64,000 nt of DNA from Variovorax sp. PBL-E5 (GTDB lineage Bacteria; Pseudomonadota; Gammaproteobacteria; Burkholderiales; Burkholderiaceae_C). Of this stretch, positions 25,625-33,745 are shown piece after piece. Both the position numbers and the translations under genes were made by a program. Under the pieces are notes generated by a model. That model was not told the DNA's origin. It saw nothing but the letters and a program-made list of their open reading frames with translations, and ran no database searches. How positions within the stretch are numbered: position 1 is the stretch's first letter; every line of letters starts with the position of its first letter. The stretch lies in the NCBI RefSeq assembly GCF_901827185.1, contig NZ_LR594672.1, positions 372,001-436,000 of the forward strand, given 5' to 3'.

Positions 25625-26922
25625 ATTGCTCTATCTAAAATGCAGCGATACACTGGATGAAACAACAGTTGAAACAACAACGCCTCGGTGTCCCTTCCCA
25701 GTTGCCCCCCGCTCTCGACGCGTGTCCTTCGGCTTCGGCTGAAGGACAAGCACGCGGCCGTGCTGCGCGCGATGGCGCGCGACGTGAACCAGGTCTGGAA
25801 CTACTGCAACGACCTCGGCCAGCAGGTGCTGCGCCGCGAGGGCCGCTTCATGAGCGGGTTCGACTTTCAGAAGTACCTCAACGGCGCAAGCAAAGCGGGC
25901 CTGCTCGTGGGCTCTGCGGTGTTCCAGCAGGTTGCCGAGGAGTTCGCCACGCGCCGGCGGCAGTTCAAGAAGGCGCGCCTGCGCTGGCGCGTCTCCGACC
26001 CTAAGCGCGCGAACCGGAGCCTGGGGTGGATTCCATTCAAGGCTCGCTCGCTGCGCTACAAGGGCGGGCAGGTGGCTTTCCAGGGCCATCTTCTGAGCCT
26101 TTGGGACAGCTACGGTCTCGCCGACCGCGAGCTCGGCGCGGGCAGCATCAGCGAGGACGTGCGCGGACGCTGGTTCCTGAACGTCACGGTCAAGGTGCAG
26201 CCGAAGGCCAAGCCGTCGCCCAAGGGCCTCAAAGGGGCCATTGGTGCCGACCTGGGGCTCAAGAGCCATATGACCGACTCTGCGGGGACCTCGGTGGACG
26301 CCCAGCGCTTCTATCGCGACCTCGAGTCGAAGATTGCCACCGCGCAGCGCGCTGGCAAGGCGCACCGGGTGCGTGCGCTGCACGCCAAGGTCGCCAATCG
26401 CAGGAAGGATTTCCTGCACAAGCTGTCCACCGTTCAGGCATACAGCCATGCGGCGGTCTTCGTCGGCAACGTCAATGCCGCTTCCCTCGCGAAGACCCGA
26501 ATGGCGAAATCGGTGCTCGACGCGGGCTGGAGCAGCTACCGAACCATGCTCAAGTACAAGTGCGATGACGCAAGTGCTTGGTTCGCGGAGGTCGACGAAT
26601 CCTTCTCCACTCAGGAGTGCAACGTCTGCGGCACGCGAGCCGGCCCCAAGGGTCGAGCTGGGCTCGCCGTACGGCAATGGACCTGTCCGTGTTGCGGCAC
26701 GTCCCACGACCGCGATGTGAACGCGGCGCGCAACATCCTTGCGCGTGGGCTGGTGTGGTTGGAGAACACGTTTTCCGCTGCGGATTCGCGCTCGACGAAG
26801 AGTGCGGCCGCAGTGAATAAGGTACCAGGCCCTTCAGGGCTGGGTGCCGCGGCCGGGCATGGCCGTCCAGCAGTGGGAATCCCCGTCCTTTAGGGCGGGG
26901 AGGATGTCAATGAGCGGTGCCG
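25571..26922 (+). mobile_element. IS200/IS605-type element carrying only tnpB
   Basis: One tnpB gene is flanked by two near-identical end-like hairpins: CCCATCCTTTAGGGCGGGGAG at about 25575 and CCCCGTCCTTTAGGGCGGGGAG near 26883, ending in GGATGTCAA. The right one is the familiar right-end hairpin of IS1341-type elements and probably the 3' part of the guide RNA. The left one also resembles a right end, so it may mark an older insertion or an unusual left end. No tnpA is present. Confidence 0.7.
25688..26893 (+). CDS. tnpB: TnpB (RNA-guided nuclease of IS605 group), variant active site
   Basis: The 401-residue protein has the RuvC-I aspartate D188 (IGADLGLKS), a zinc finger with C311, C314, C333 and C336, and the RuvC-III aspartate D343 (DRDVNAA). 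At the usual RuvC-II glutamate position the sequence is VFVGNVNA, with G260 instead of E. A glutamate at 301 (FAEVDESFSTQ) may substitute, as in TnpB lineages reported with rearranged catalytic sites. GTG 25688 is the assumed start; the N-terminus may be shifted, because ATG 25657 lies in another frame. Confidence 0.85.
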   Translation: MSLPSCPPLSTRVLRLRLKDKHAAVLRAMARDVNQVWNYCNDLGQQVLRREGRFMSGFDFQKYLNGASKAGLLVGSAVFQQVAEEFATRRRQFKKARLRWRVSDPKRANRSLGWIPFKARSLRYKGGQVAFQGHLLSLWDSYGLADRELGAGSISEDVRGRWFLNVTVKVQPKAKPSPKGLKGAIGADLGLKSHMTDSAGTSVDAQRFYRDLESKIATAQRAGKAHRVRALHAKVANRRKDFLHKLSTVQAYSHAAVFVGNVNAASLAKTRMAKSVLDAGWSSYRTMLKYKCDDASAWFAEVDESFSTQECNVCGTRAGPKGRAGLAVRQWTCPCCGTSHDRDVNAARNILARGLVWLENTFSAADSRSTKSAAAVNKVPGPSGLGAAAGHGRPAVGIPVL

Positions 26923-27531
26923 GTGGCCTCGACAGTCGGGCTTGACAGGAAGTCCGGCAAGCACCTCTGCGCCACCCGCGGTTGGCGCTCGAACGCCCTT
27001 GCTCACATGGCGTGCGAGCAATTCTTCGATTTGCAGCAGTCGCATGAGCGGGCATTGGAGCTCCGACGACTGCCGGCTTGCGTACTCTCTCAATTCCCGC
27101 ATTGCTGAGTAGAACGCGTCGTTCACCACGCACTCCAACTCGACCTGCCTAGCTTCGAAAATCTGCCTCTTTACTTCGGTCAAGTGTCCTAACTGGTTGT
27201 ATCGGGGGTCCCCTTGGCTGTCCTTGACAATTGGGCTCCAGAGCATGAAGTGGTGCTCGTACTCCCCCAGGTACTTCCGAGCGTAAGCGATGTCGCGGGA
27301 GAACTTCTCAACGAGCTTGTTGACATTGTTTGGTCGCTTGTCCTTGACATACTGGAGGCCAGTCGTGAGGTGAACAGCAACCTCGCACACGTACACCTTT
27401 CGCTCCTTGAGATTGATGCCCACGACGTCAATCTCACCCTGCACGTCGACCGTGTACAAGTTCGTCTGGATGAAATCGCACTTTCTGATGTACCGAAGGT
27501 ACGAGGAAACCAGCTGCTCGCCAACGTTCAT
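26890..27531 (-). CDS. PD-(D/E)XK nuclease-like protein, 3' end replaced by IS
   Basis: The N-terminal part has E5 (NVGEQLV), D35 (GEIDVVG) and E50 (CEVAVHL), the pattern of restriction-endonuclease-like nucleases, although the usual lysine is replaced (EVA). ATG 27531 has an AGAGGGG site. The last residues (LTSSPP) and the stop codon are encoded by the right end of the TnpB element, so the original C-terminus has been cut off. The core fold is complete, and function may survive. Confidence 0.65.
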   Translation of the reverse strand: MNVGEQLVSSYLRYIRKCDFIQTNLYTVDVQGEIDVVGINLKERKVYVCEVAVHLTTGLQYVKDKRPNNVNKLVEKFSRDIAYARKYLGEYEHHFMLWSPIVKDSQGDPRYNQLGHLTEVKRQIFEARQVELECVVNDAFYSAMRELREYASRQSSELQCPLMRLLQIEELLARHVSKGVRAPTAGGAEVLAGLPVKPDCRGHRHRSLTSSPP

Positions 27532-27561
27532 GATGCCCCTCTTGTTTTGGTGATTATCCAC

Positions 27562-27891
27562 ACGGCGCCCGCAAAACCCATTCGGGGCGGGCCTCCGAGG
27601 GCCGTGCCGGGCGCATCGCCTTGCGCGCCGAAAGGTGCCGAATGACCAGGTCGTCAGCTGCGCTCTCCCGCGCGACCGGTCTCCGCTGCTGCACTACCAG
27701 GTAGCGGCGCAACAGCAGTGCGATGGCGGGGCTGAGGCCACGACGCCATCGGCGCCTGGCATGAAATCGCCAGCAAGCGGCCCATTCGGTCCCGATTCCA
27801 TCGCGCTTGCCCGCCAGGAGGCGCAGGGTATACCTTGGGAATTCCCGAGGGACGTTGGAAATGTTTTTCAGGAAACGTGGTGGGGTGTTGT
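27562..27891. other. Interval without a convincing gene
   Basis: About 330 bases lie between the nuclease start and the leader of the next gene. Open frames cross it on both strands, but they are Arg/Pro-rich shadows without ribosome-binding sites. No repeat or RNA gene was recognised. Confidence 0.4.
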
Positions 27892-27930
27892 CGCTACACG
27901 TGGAAAGAACCACTTTCCCGAAGGACGCCA
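27892..27930 (+). promoter_or_regulatory. Recurrent leader motif
   Basis: GCTACACG at 27893 is followed by AGAACCAC and a CGAAGGACGCC ribosome-binding region just before ATG 27931. Confidence 0.5.
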
Positions 27931-28245
27931 ATGCACCGACCAAGGTTCGGCAGACATTTCACGGCCGACTGGCCGTATGACCCGCATGATGGAGTAGGGC
28001 TGGAGTTCGTCGGCGCTCCGACTGCCCGCAAGGCCTTCCTCGACGTGCTCCGCGCCGCCGGTTGCAGCTCACCCGCGGCATGCCGCATTCTCCAACTGCT
28101 CGAGGAGGGCGGCACAAAGCGCACAACTGTACGTTCGACGCTCAGATTCGACCGCATCGGCGACCGGCTCGCCGCCCTCGGCGTAGCGATGACAGTCATC
28201 CCGCCAGCCAAGCCGACAGACCCGCCTGTTGCAACGTGCCCCTGA
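27931..28245 (+). CDS. Small hypothetical protein
   Basis: This 104-residue protein starts at ATG 27931 with a GAAGGACG site. It is basic, contains a Cys pair (CSSPAAC) and a helix (ILQLLEEGG), and has a terminator after the stop. No family was recognised. Confidence 0.65.
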   Translation: MHRPRFGRHFTADWPYDPHDGVGLEFVGAPTARKAFLDVLRAAGCSSPAACRILQLLEEGGTKRTTVRSTLRFDRIGDRLAALGVAMTVIPPAKPTDPPVATCP

Positions 28246-28251
28246 TTCCCA

Positions 28252-28283
28252 CGCCCCGCCCTCGTCGAGCGGGGCTTTCTTTT
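28252..28283 (+). terminator. Intrinsic terminator
   Basis: A GCCCCGC/GCGGGGC stem is followed by TTTCTTTT. Confidence 0.85.
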
Positions 28284-28472
28284 GCCTATGGCATCCCCGC
28301 CCGCCGTGCCGGGAGGGCAGTGCTCGTTGCCCTCTACTACGACTCAAGACGAAGGCGCAAGTCCTCAGCTTGCCGCGCGCCGGCGCTCAAGCTCGCCTCG
28401 TAAGAAACACTCCGGTGGCCGCGGCCGCTCTGCGCGTAGACTTTTCCTGTCGCCAAAATTGGGAAGCAGCAG

Positions 28473-29888
28473 ATGTCGTTCGCAGTTCGCAAGCCGAAGA
28501 TTGCCGAGGTCCTGGACATGGTGTCGGGCCGCGTTCTCTCAGCCAATCAGGCGATTGGCGCTGACTACGACGCAGCCGTCGTTCTTCGCAGCACGCTCAA
28601 GGAGCGTCAGTTCGAAGGTCGCCCGCTGTACACCTGCCCCCTCTGTGGGGTAGGGGTCCAGCTCAATTGCATGGACAAGCAGAAGCAGTTCTACTTTCGG
28701 CATGTGCACGAGCTTGGGGGCTGCCCCATCGACACCGGCGCTCACCTTACGCGTGACGAAATAGACGCCATCCGCTACAACGGTGCCAAGGAAAGTGAGC
28801 TGCATCACCAGATGAAGCAGTGGATAGCGCAGTGCACCGAAGTCGACCCGGCATTCACGAACACTGAGGTTGAGTCGTCCTGGAAGGGAAAGCTCACGGG
28901 GGAGATGCGTCGCCCTGACGTTCGAGCGGAGCACAAAGGCATGCGCGTTGCGTTTGAGGTCCAGTTGTCATCAACCTACCTGGACGTCATCGTCGGGCGC
29001 CGGTTGTTCTACCGTAAGGAAGGCGCGCTGCTTGTCTGGGTGTTCGCAAACTTCGACGAAGGCATCCGCAAGATGACCCAAGACGACATCTACTTCAACA
29101 ACAATCAGAACGCCCTAGTCGTTACTGCCGAAACAGTCGAAGCGTCTAAAAAGCATGGCAAGTTCATGCTCGATTGCGTCTGGCGGTATCCGCTTTCCGC
29201 GACCGACAGCTCCGCCGTCTCCGACCTCCAGCGCAAGCTCGTGAGCTTCGACGAGTTGACGCTCGACCTCGCCTCGCAGACGGCCTTCTACTTCGACTTC
29301 GAGGGCGCGCGGGAGAAGCTGCGCGCGGCCGAGCATGCAGCAGGGCCCAACCCCTATATCGCACCGGTCGAACAACCGTGGTGGTACGACACCGATGAGG
29401 CTGAGGCCCTTCGTGAGCGCTTCCGAGACACGTGGCTGCGCGCTATAGGGGACGGAAAAGTGCCAGGCGAGGAGTGGGAAGAACTCGGGTTTCGCTTCGA
29501 GGAGGCGGACCTGAAACTGCCGGCGTACCCGCATCTGCTGCCAGAGACCGTCCTCAAGGTTCTCTACTCCTTCCAGGCGGGGCGTCCGGTCGGCTACAAG
29601 TTCAGCAGCCTCATCCAGGTCCTGCACGAGACGCTCCCTCGCAGTGACCGCACGCGTGTCATGCCGTACCTCGAGTACGTGGGGGAGGCGCTACGCGTCT
29701 ACGGCCTGGTGCCTCAACTGCGCAAAGCTCGGAACTACGCCGCCTGGGAAACCAAGGCCGCTGAACACCGCGCCCGCGAGGCAGAGCGCATCGTGGACCC
29801 CAAGCCAGAGCTGGCCACGGTCCGGCTCATCGAGTTCCTGTTCCCAAGGCTCGCCGGCGCAACCGCCAAGCTTGCCGCGTCGCTCTAG
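28473..29888 (+). CDS. CoiA-like / DUF6035-like protein with PD-(D/E)XK core
   Basis: This 471-residue protein has CPLC (55-58) and an FRHVHE pair (75-80), probably a zinc site. A nuclease-like core follows, with ELHHQMK (109-115), RRPDV (D149) and AFEVQLS (E162, Q164). This is the pattern of competence protein CoiA and related DUF6035 proteins, which carry an ExQ version of the restriction-nuclease fold. The C-terminal 200 residues are helical and unassigned. A role in processing incoming or damaged DNA is inference. It converges with the small winged-helix gene, and the ends overlap by 4 bases. Confidence 0.7.
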   Translation: MSFAVRKPKIAEVLDMVSGRVLSANQAIGADYDAAVVLRSTLKERQFEGRPLYTCPLCGVGVQLNCMDKQKQFYFRHVHELGGCPIDTGAHLTRDEIDAIRYNGAKESELHHQMKQWIAQCTEVDPAFTNTEVESSWKGKLTGEMRRPDVRAEHKGMRVAFEVQLSSTYLDVIVGRRLFYRKEGALLVWVFANFDEGIRKMTQDDIYFNNNQNALVVTAETVEASKKHGKFMLDCVWRYPLSATDSSAVSDLQRKLVSFDELTLDLASQTAFYFDFEGAREKLRAAEHAAGPNPYIAPVEQPWWYDTDEAEALRERFRDTWLRAIGDGKVPGEEWEELGFRFEEADLKLPAYPHLLPETVLKVLYSFQAGRPVGYKFSSLIQVLHETLPRSDRTRVMPYLEYVGEALRVYGLVPQLRKARNYAAWETKAAEHRAREAERIVDPKPELATVRLIEFLFPRLAGATAKLAASL

Positions 29889-30118
29889 GCCACGGGCCTG
29901 AAGGAGGCCGAGGGGTCGCTCAGACCATCGAGCTCGTCTTCCTTGACCGCAAGTCCGTCCGCAGCCAGCTTTTCCAAGGCCCTGCCGGCCTGGAGCGGGC
30001 TCACCCTTGCGGCCTTGGCGATGCCGTAGCCGTCTATTGGCCCAGTCGCCCTACGCAGAGCCTCCAAAACGGCTTCCCGCGTGCTCTCACCATCACGAAC
30101 CCCTGGTTTTGCTGCCAA
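29885..30118 (-). CDS. Small winged-helix protein
   Basis: This 77-residue protein starts at TTG 30118 with a strong GGAGGGG site. It has a winged-helix pattern: EAVLEALRR, YGIAKAARVSPLQAGRALEKL and DGLAV. The second half resembles the C-terminal end of the protein at 22747-23397. It may be a DNA-binding regulator. TTG is the only start near the ribosome-binding site. Confidence 0.65.
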   Translation of the reverse strand: MAAKPGVRDGESTREAVLEALRRATGPIDGYGIAKAARVSPLQAGRALEKLAADGLAVKEDELDGLSDPSASFRPVA

Positions 30119-30292
30119 ATGCGCCCCTCCGGCTTAGCTGTCGGTCGCGTCAGCTTAGCGGCGTCCGGCGCGCGTGAACACCGCCAAAGGGCGCGTTGTG
30201 GGCCTCGACCAACGCACCTGGGCTCTTTTTCGGAGGCGGCCGCCCACTCCGACTACTTTCGTACTCAGGCGCAAACGGATGAACCAACGAAC

Positions 30293-30703
30293 CTAGGCCG
30301 CAGCGAGCGCAGCAGTCTCGGACTCTGCCTCCAGGAACTCGTCGAAGCTGACGGTCGGCGGCTCTTTGAGGCCGCGGTACTCGGCCAACGCGCGCAGCTC
30401 CTCTTCGATGAGAGGAGGGAAGGGAATCCGGAAAGCCCGCTGCGGGTTGAGCAATGCCTTGAAGCATTCGCGAATCAGCTTTTCGCTGTTCCAGCGCAGG
30501 GACAACGTGTTCGCGATGCGCGGGAACCGCACTTGGATGTGGCGCGGTCGTACGCCGAATGGCAAGCTTTGAAGCCAAGCCTGGGCGGCCAGGTTGAGCG
30601 CGTTGTCCTCGGGGGCCGGGACGCCGCCAGCAGGGTTCCGGTCAATTTTTGAAACTATGGGCTGACGGTCTAGGCGGCCTGTTTCAGGGCCTTTGGCGTT
30701 CAT
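30293..30703 (-). CDS. Small hypothetical protein
   Basis: This 136-residue protein starts at ATG 30703, directly after CCTATAAGGATTTGCG. It is basic in the middle, with a DNA-binding-like RHIQVRFPRIAN segment, and acidic at the C-terminus. No family was recognised. Confidence 0.7.
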   Translation of the reverse strand: MNAKGPETGRLDRQPIVSKIDRNPAGGVPAPEDNALNLAAQAWLQSLPFGVRPRHIQVRFPRIANTLSLRWNSEKLIRECFKALLNPQRAFRIPFPPLIEEELRALAEYRGLKEPPTVSFDEFLEAESETAALAAA

Positions 30704-30794
30704 CGCAAATCCTTATAGGCGCGCGGTAGGGGAGGGCACGATTTTAGCCGGGGCATACGCGCCGGCGCCTGCTGCCGAAGCCAAACAAAGCCGT

Positions 30795-31568
30795 TCAGGC
30801 GTCGACTTCTGCACGCTCCGCGCCGGCAACGCGCAGGCCCAGCACATCCAGCGCAAGGGCCGCCTCTTGCGGCGAGTAGGCCGCTCCGGGTGTTGCCTTG
30901 GCCTTGTGCCAGGCCCACATCCGGTTGGCCTGGGCGAAGGTCGGCTCGAACACGAAGTGCAGCACGTAGTGGGCCGGGTAGCTGTTGGCCCTCGAGAAGC
31001 ATTGCACCCGGGGCTCGCCACCGCCTTGCGGGTGGAAGTGGACGCGCGGGTTGCGCTTCAGCACTTCCAGGCCGAGCTCCAGGTCAAAGAACTCGGTTGT
31101 CATCATGGAGGCGGGGTCACCGAACCTGACGCCCGTCTGGATGACCTCGCCGGCGAGCGTGAAGAGCATTTTGGCGTCCGGGTCGACCACGCACAGGTGG
31201 TCCGCGTCGCACTCACCCTGCGTGACGCTCGTGAATGGCGTGAGTGCACGATGCGGCTCGCTGTCACCCAGGGCTTCGAACCCTTCGCGACCTGCCGCAG
31301 CCTGCTTGTCGGCATCCAGGAAGAACACGTTCTCCATGGCTACAAGGGCTGCGCCATGTTCCAGGTGAGCGCGGATGTCCTCTAGCCGTGCGACGCCTTC
31401 GGCAGCGCTCTTGGCAGGGATGTGCGGGGCCAGCCCCGCAGACAACTGGGGCACGCCGGCGCAGTTGAACTCGTCGCGGAACGCGAAGAAGCCCGGGGCC
31501 ACCCGGCAGTATTGCAGCGTGCGATGGGAGTCGAGCGTTTGGACTTGCGTCAGGGTTTGGATTTCCAT
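30795..31568 (-). CDS. Hypothetical protein, paralogue of 32096-32893
   Basis: The 257-residue protein shares with its neighbour the segments ELGLEVL(K)xNPRVHF, (V/I)FEPT and W(H)xAxxT, followed by ALDVLGLRxAGAxR at the C-terminus. The N-terminal half has three or four cysteines. The pair probably arose by duplication. No enzyme motif is visible, and the function is unknown. Confidence 0.75.
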   Translation of the reverse strand: MEIQTLTQVQTLDSHRTLQYCRVAPGFFAFRDEFNCAGVPQLSAGLAPHIPAKSAAEGVARLEDIRAHLEHGAALVAMENVFFLDADKQAAAGREGFEALGDSEPHRALTPFTSVTQGECDADHLCVVDPDAKMLFTLAGEVIQTGVRFGDPASMMTTEFFDLELGLEVLKRNPRVHFHPQGGGEPRVQCFSRANSYPAHYVLHFVFEPTFAQANRMWAWHKAKATPGAAYSPQEAALALDVLGLRVAGAERAEVDA

Positions 31569-31706
31569 GGTGGCCTCAAGGGGAGTCGGCCACCGTCTAT
31601 CGACCCTCTTTAGCCACGCCTCGCCCTAAAGCACTTCGCTTCCCAACCATGCGCCAAAAGAGGGGAGGTCACCGGTGGGGAGGGCGCCGCCGGGAATTAC
31701 TCAAGA
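31569..31706. other. Interval upstream of the paralogue gene
   Basis: No gene was recognised. Near its right edge lies an A/T-rich palindrome (31705-31726). Confidence 0.4.
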
Positions 31707-31726
31707 TTATCTGAAATCTGATAATT
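31705..31726. promoter_or_regulatory. 22-bp imperfect palindrome, operator-like
   Basis: GATTATCTGAAATCTGATAATT matches its own reverse complement at most positions and is the most AT-rich point of the neighbourhood. It could bind a dimeric regulator of the gene starting at 31568. Confidence 0.45.
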
Positions 31727-31868
31727 GGCCGAAGCCCCCTGGTGCGCCGTCCAGGATGCGAAGCACCTCGTCGAGGGAGCGGCCCACGTTCAGGTCGCGG
31801 AACGCCCAGCATGTCCTCGGCGGACACTCCCATATTTTCTGACCGGCCTGAGAAATGAAAGACCGCAC
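31707..31868 (-). CDS. Possible small gene or remnant
   Basis: An open minus-strand frame ends at 31707 and includes SQAGQKIWECPPRTCWAF and LDEVLRILDGAPGG, which look coding. The only usual start in frame is GTG 31868, which lies inside the terminator hairpin of the upstream small gene. It may be a truncated remnant rather than a working gene. Confidence 0.35.
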   Translation of the reverse strand: MRSFISQAGQKIWECPPRTCWAFRDLNVGRSLDEVLRILDGAPGGFGQLSDFR

Positions 31869-31890
31869 CGAGCGTGAGCTGGTGCGGTCT
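31857..31890 (-). terminator. Intrinsic terminator
   Basis: A GACCGCACC/GGTGCGGTC stem is followed on the minus strand by TTTCATTTC, after the small gene ending at 31910. Confidence 0.8.
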
Positions 31891-31909
31891 TGGAATGACG
31901 CTGCGACGG

Positions 31910-32083
31910 CTAGCGTCGCGCTTGTCGAGCGAACTTCGCTTCGTTCTTCAACGCTTTTGCAAGGCGACGGTTGGTGGTCTTGTCGAGCACTCCGCCTTCA
32001 TCTCGCCTAGCGGTCACTACTTCCGCGATGAAGCGACGGCGCCCTGCACCTCGAATTGCCTTGTCCCGTGCGGTCAAGCTCAT
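31910..32083 (-). CDS. Very small basic protein
   Basis: This 57-residue, highly basic protein starts at ATG 32083. A TGAGGAA site overlaps the stop codon of the upstream paralogue gene (stop at 32096), so the two are cotranscribed and probably coupled. It is rich in Arg/Lys and helical (RRLAKALKNEAKFARQARR at the end), as in small nucleic-acid-binding proteins. A terminator follows. It is too short for most gene finders. Confidence 0.65.
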   Translation of the reverse strand: MSLTARDKAIRGAGRRRFIAEVVTARRDEGGVLDKTTNRRLAKALKNEAKFARQARR

Positions 32084-32095
32084 CGCTGCAGTTCC

Positions 32096-32893
32096 TCAGT
32101 CGTATACGCCGGCGTACGTGTCGAATCGCGCCGCTCCTGCCTTGCGCAGTCCGAGCAGGTCAAGGACAAAGATTGCCTCGTGCTCTTCGCCGGCCGCGCG
32201 CTTCGTGTCGCGCGCGAGGTGCCAGTCCCGAATCCGCACCGCCTCTTCGACCGTCGGCTCGAAGATGAACTCCAAGCATTGCGTCCGGCCGTCTTCAGCG
32301 TTGTACGACGGAATGTTCTGAAGCTTGCGACCGGACCGGTCGGTCTCGAAGTGCACCCGAGGATTGGCCTCAAGCAGGTGCAGCGCGAGCTCGAGGTCGT
32401 AGGACCGGTTGTCCATCATGCCAACGATGTAGTCGAAGTGAATCCCCATCGGTCGCGGGAGACCGTCCATTGTGAACACCTGGTGGCTCCCCATTTCGAT
32501 GCGCACGAGGTGCCTGGAGTTGGCGTCGCCCGACACAAAGCACGAGTAGGGCTTCGTGAGCCGCGCCGTCTTCTGCAGTGCTTCCAGCATGCCGGAGAAG
32601 CCCTTCACCGCGCCTGCTCGCAGGACTTCATCGTCCACAAAGCAGACTGACGACAAATCCTTGAGCGGTGCACCGGTGTTGAGATGGTCAAGCAGGTTCG
32701 CCTCGCGCGCGAAGCCTTCCGTAGTGGTGTTGAACTCAAAGCCTGCCTTGAACGACGGGTCCGCCGGCGGCTGGGCCGCGCAGATGCGATGGTCCTTGTA
32801 GACCACGATGCCGTGGGCAACATCGCGGTAGTTCACCTCGCGACGGGCCTGAAGCACCTGGGTCTTGAAAACCGTTTGGGTTTGAGTAGCCAT
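32096..32893 (-). CDS. Hypothetical protein, paralogue of 30795-31568
   Basis: The 265-residue protein starts at ATG 32893 after an AGAGGAAC site and the recurrent leader (CTAGACAACGCAGGACAAC). The last 100 residues align by eye with the paralogue (ANPRVHFE, IFEPTVEEA, WHLARDT, VLDLLGLRKAGAARFD). A small basic gene is coupled downstream. The function is unknown. Confidence 0.75.
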   Translation of the reverse strand: MATQTQTVFKTQVLQARREVNYRDVAHGIVVYKDHRICAAQPPADPSFKAGFEFNTTTEGFAREANLLDHLNTGAPLKDLSSVCFVDDEVLRAGAVKGFSGMLEALQKTARLTKPYSCFVSGDANSRHLVRIEMGSHQVFTMDGLPRPMGIHFDYIVGMMDNRSYDLELALHLLEANPRVHFETDRSGRKLQNIPSYNAEDGRTQCLEFIFEPTVEEAVRIRDWHLARDTKRAAGEEHEAIFVLDLLGLRKAGAARFDTYAGVYD

Positions 32894-32910
32894 TTGTTCC
32901 TCTGAGGGTT

Positions 32911-32930
32911 GTTGTCCTGCGTTGTCTAGG
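32911..32930 (-). promoter_or_regulatory. Recurrent leader motif
   Basis: On the minus strand this reads CCTAGACAACGCAGGACAAC, ahead of ATG 32893. Confidence 0.6.
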
Positions 32931-33115
32931 GAAACGACAATGGCCAGGCCGCTGCCAAATGCCGGCCGCGGGTTAACAGGCATTTCTATGCCCCTTATCC
33001 CGCCTTTTAACCGCTAGCAGCCACTCTTGTGCCGGTTAAGGCTGGCCCGCACCGGCTGGCGCCGGGCGCCAGGCCGAGCCCGTCGGCATCGAGAGGGGCG
33101 CTGCGGCCCGACCAA

Positions 33116-33145
33116 GAAAAAAGCGCCAGATGAGCTGGCGCTTTT
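33116..33145 (-). terminator. Intrinsic terminator
   Basis: An AAGCGCCAG/CTGGCGCTT stem is followed by a T-rich tract on the minus strand. Confidence 0.9.
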
Positions 33146-33154
33146 CGGGAATGG

Positions 33155-33517
33155 TCAAAACTTATAAGGTTCGTCCGTTCGCAGGACATCGGAGAAGTCG
33201 TCCTTTGCTCGGGCGGCATCGTTCGTGTGGGTCCAGTAGCGCTGGTAGGCCTCATCCAACAACTCGCGGCGTTCCTCGTCGAGAACGTTAAACGGGAATA
33301 CGTCCGAAGGGCTGTACCTGCCTGCGAGCACTAAGCGGTGACCGTACTCGGTCGGCTTGGCAGTCTCGAGGCCCGAGTAGATGTCGTTGATGCTCTCCAA
33401 AGATTTCGGGTTGTAGTAGAAGAACGGCTTCGGCGAAAACAGCTCCGAACAGCCGATGGCGTCCTCTGCGGGAGAGAGCGTGAAGCCGGCGTCGATGAGT
33501 TGCTGAACAGTCCGCAT
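33155..33517 (-). CDS. Small hypothetical protein
   Basis: This 120-residue protein starts at ATG 33517 with an AAAGGAAACC site. A TACAAG box followed by AAAGGACA lies upstream and a terminator lies downstream. It contains an aromatic cluster (PKPFFYYNP) and an acidic, helical C-terminal half. No family was recognised. Confidence 0.75.
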   Translation of the reverse strand: MRTVQQLIDAGFTLSPAEDAIGCSELFSPKPFFYYNPKSLESINDIYSGLETAKPTEYGHRLVLAGRYSPSDVFPFNVLDEERRELLDEAYQRYWTHTNDAARAKDDFSDVLRTDEPYKF

Positions 33518-33745
33518 GGCGGTTTCCTTTGGTGGTTGTCCTTTGGGTAAATCTTGTAGTCACCGCGTCCAGACCAGGTGACCGACGCTAGTGCCTAGCT
33601 GTTCGACTCCACGCGAGAAAGTCACGACTTGGGACTTCTGTCGTGCGCGGCACGCACAGGCATCGGGAATCACTGGTTTTTGCGTGATACAAGAGCATCT
33701 GGACATTTTTCCAAGCGCCGCCCTGCTTACAAGGACTTTGGACGT

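Noticed and set aside
25631..26707. Long minus-strand frame opposite tnpB
   Set aside because: It is the antisense shadow of tnpB codons in GC-rich DNA; the tnpB motifs are unambiguous on the plus strand.
27635..27997. Open frame across the gap between the nuclease and the gene at 27931
   Set aside because: It overlaps the better-supported gene start at 27931 and has no clear ribosome-binding site, although a few segments look coding.
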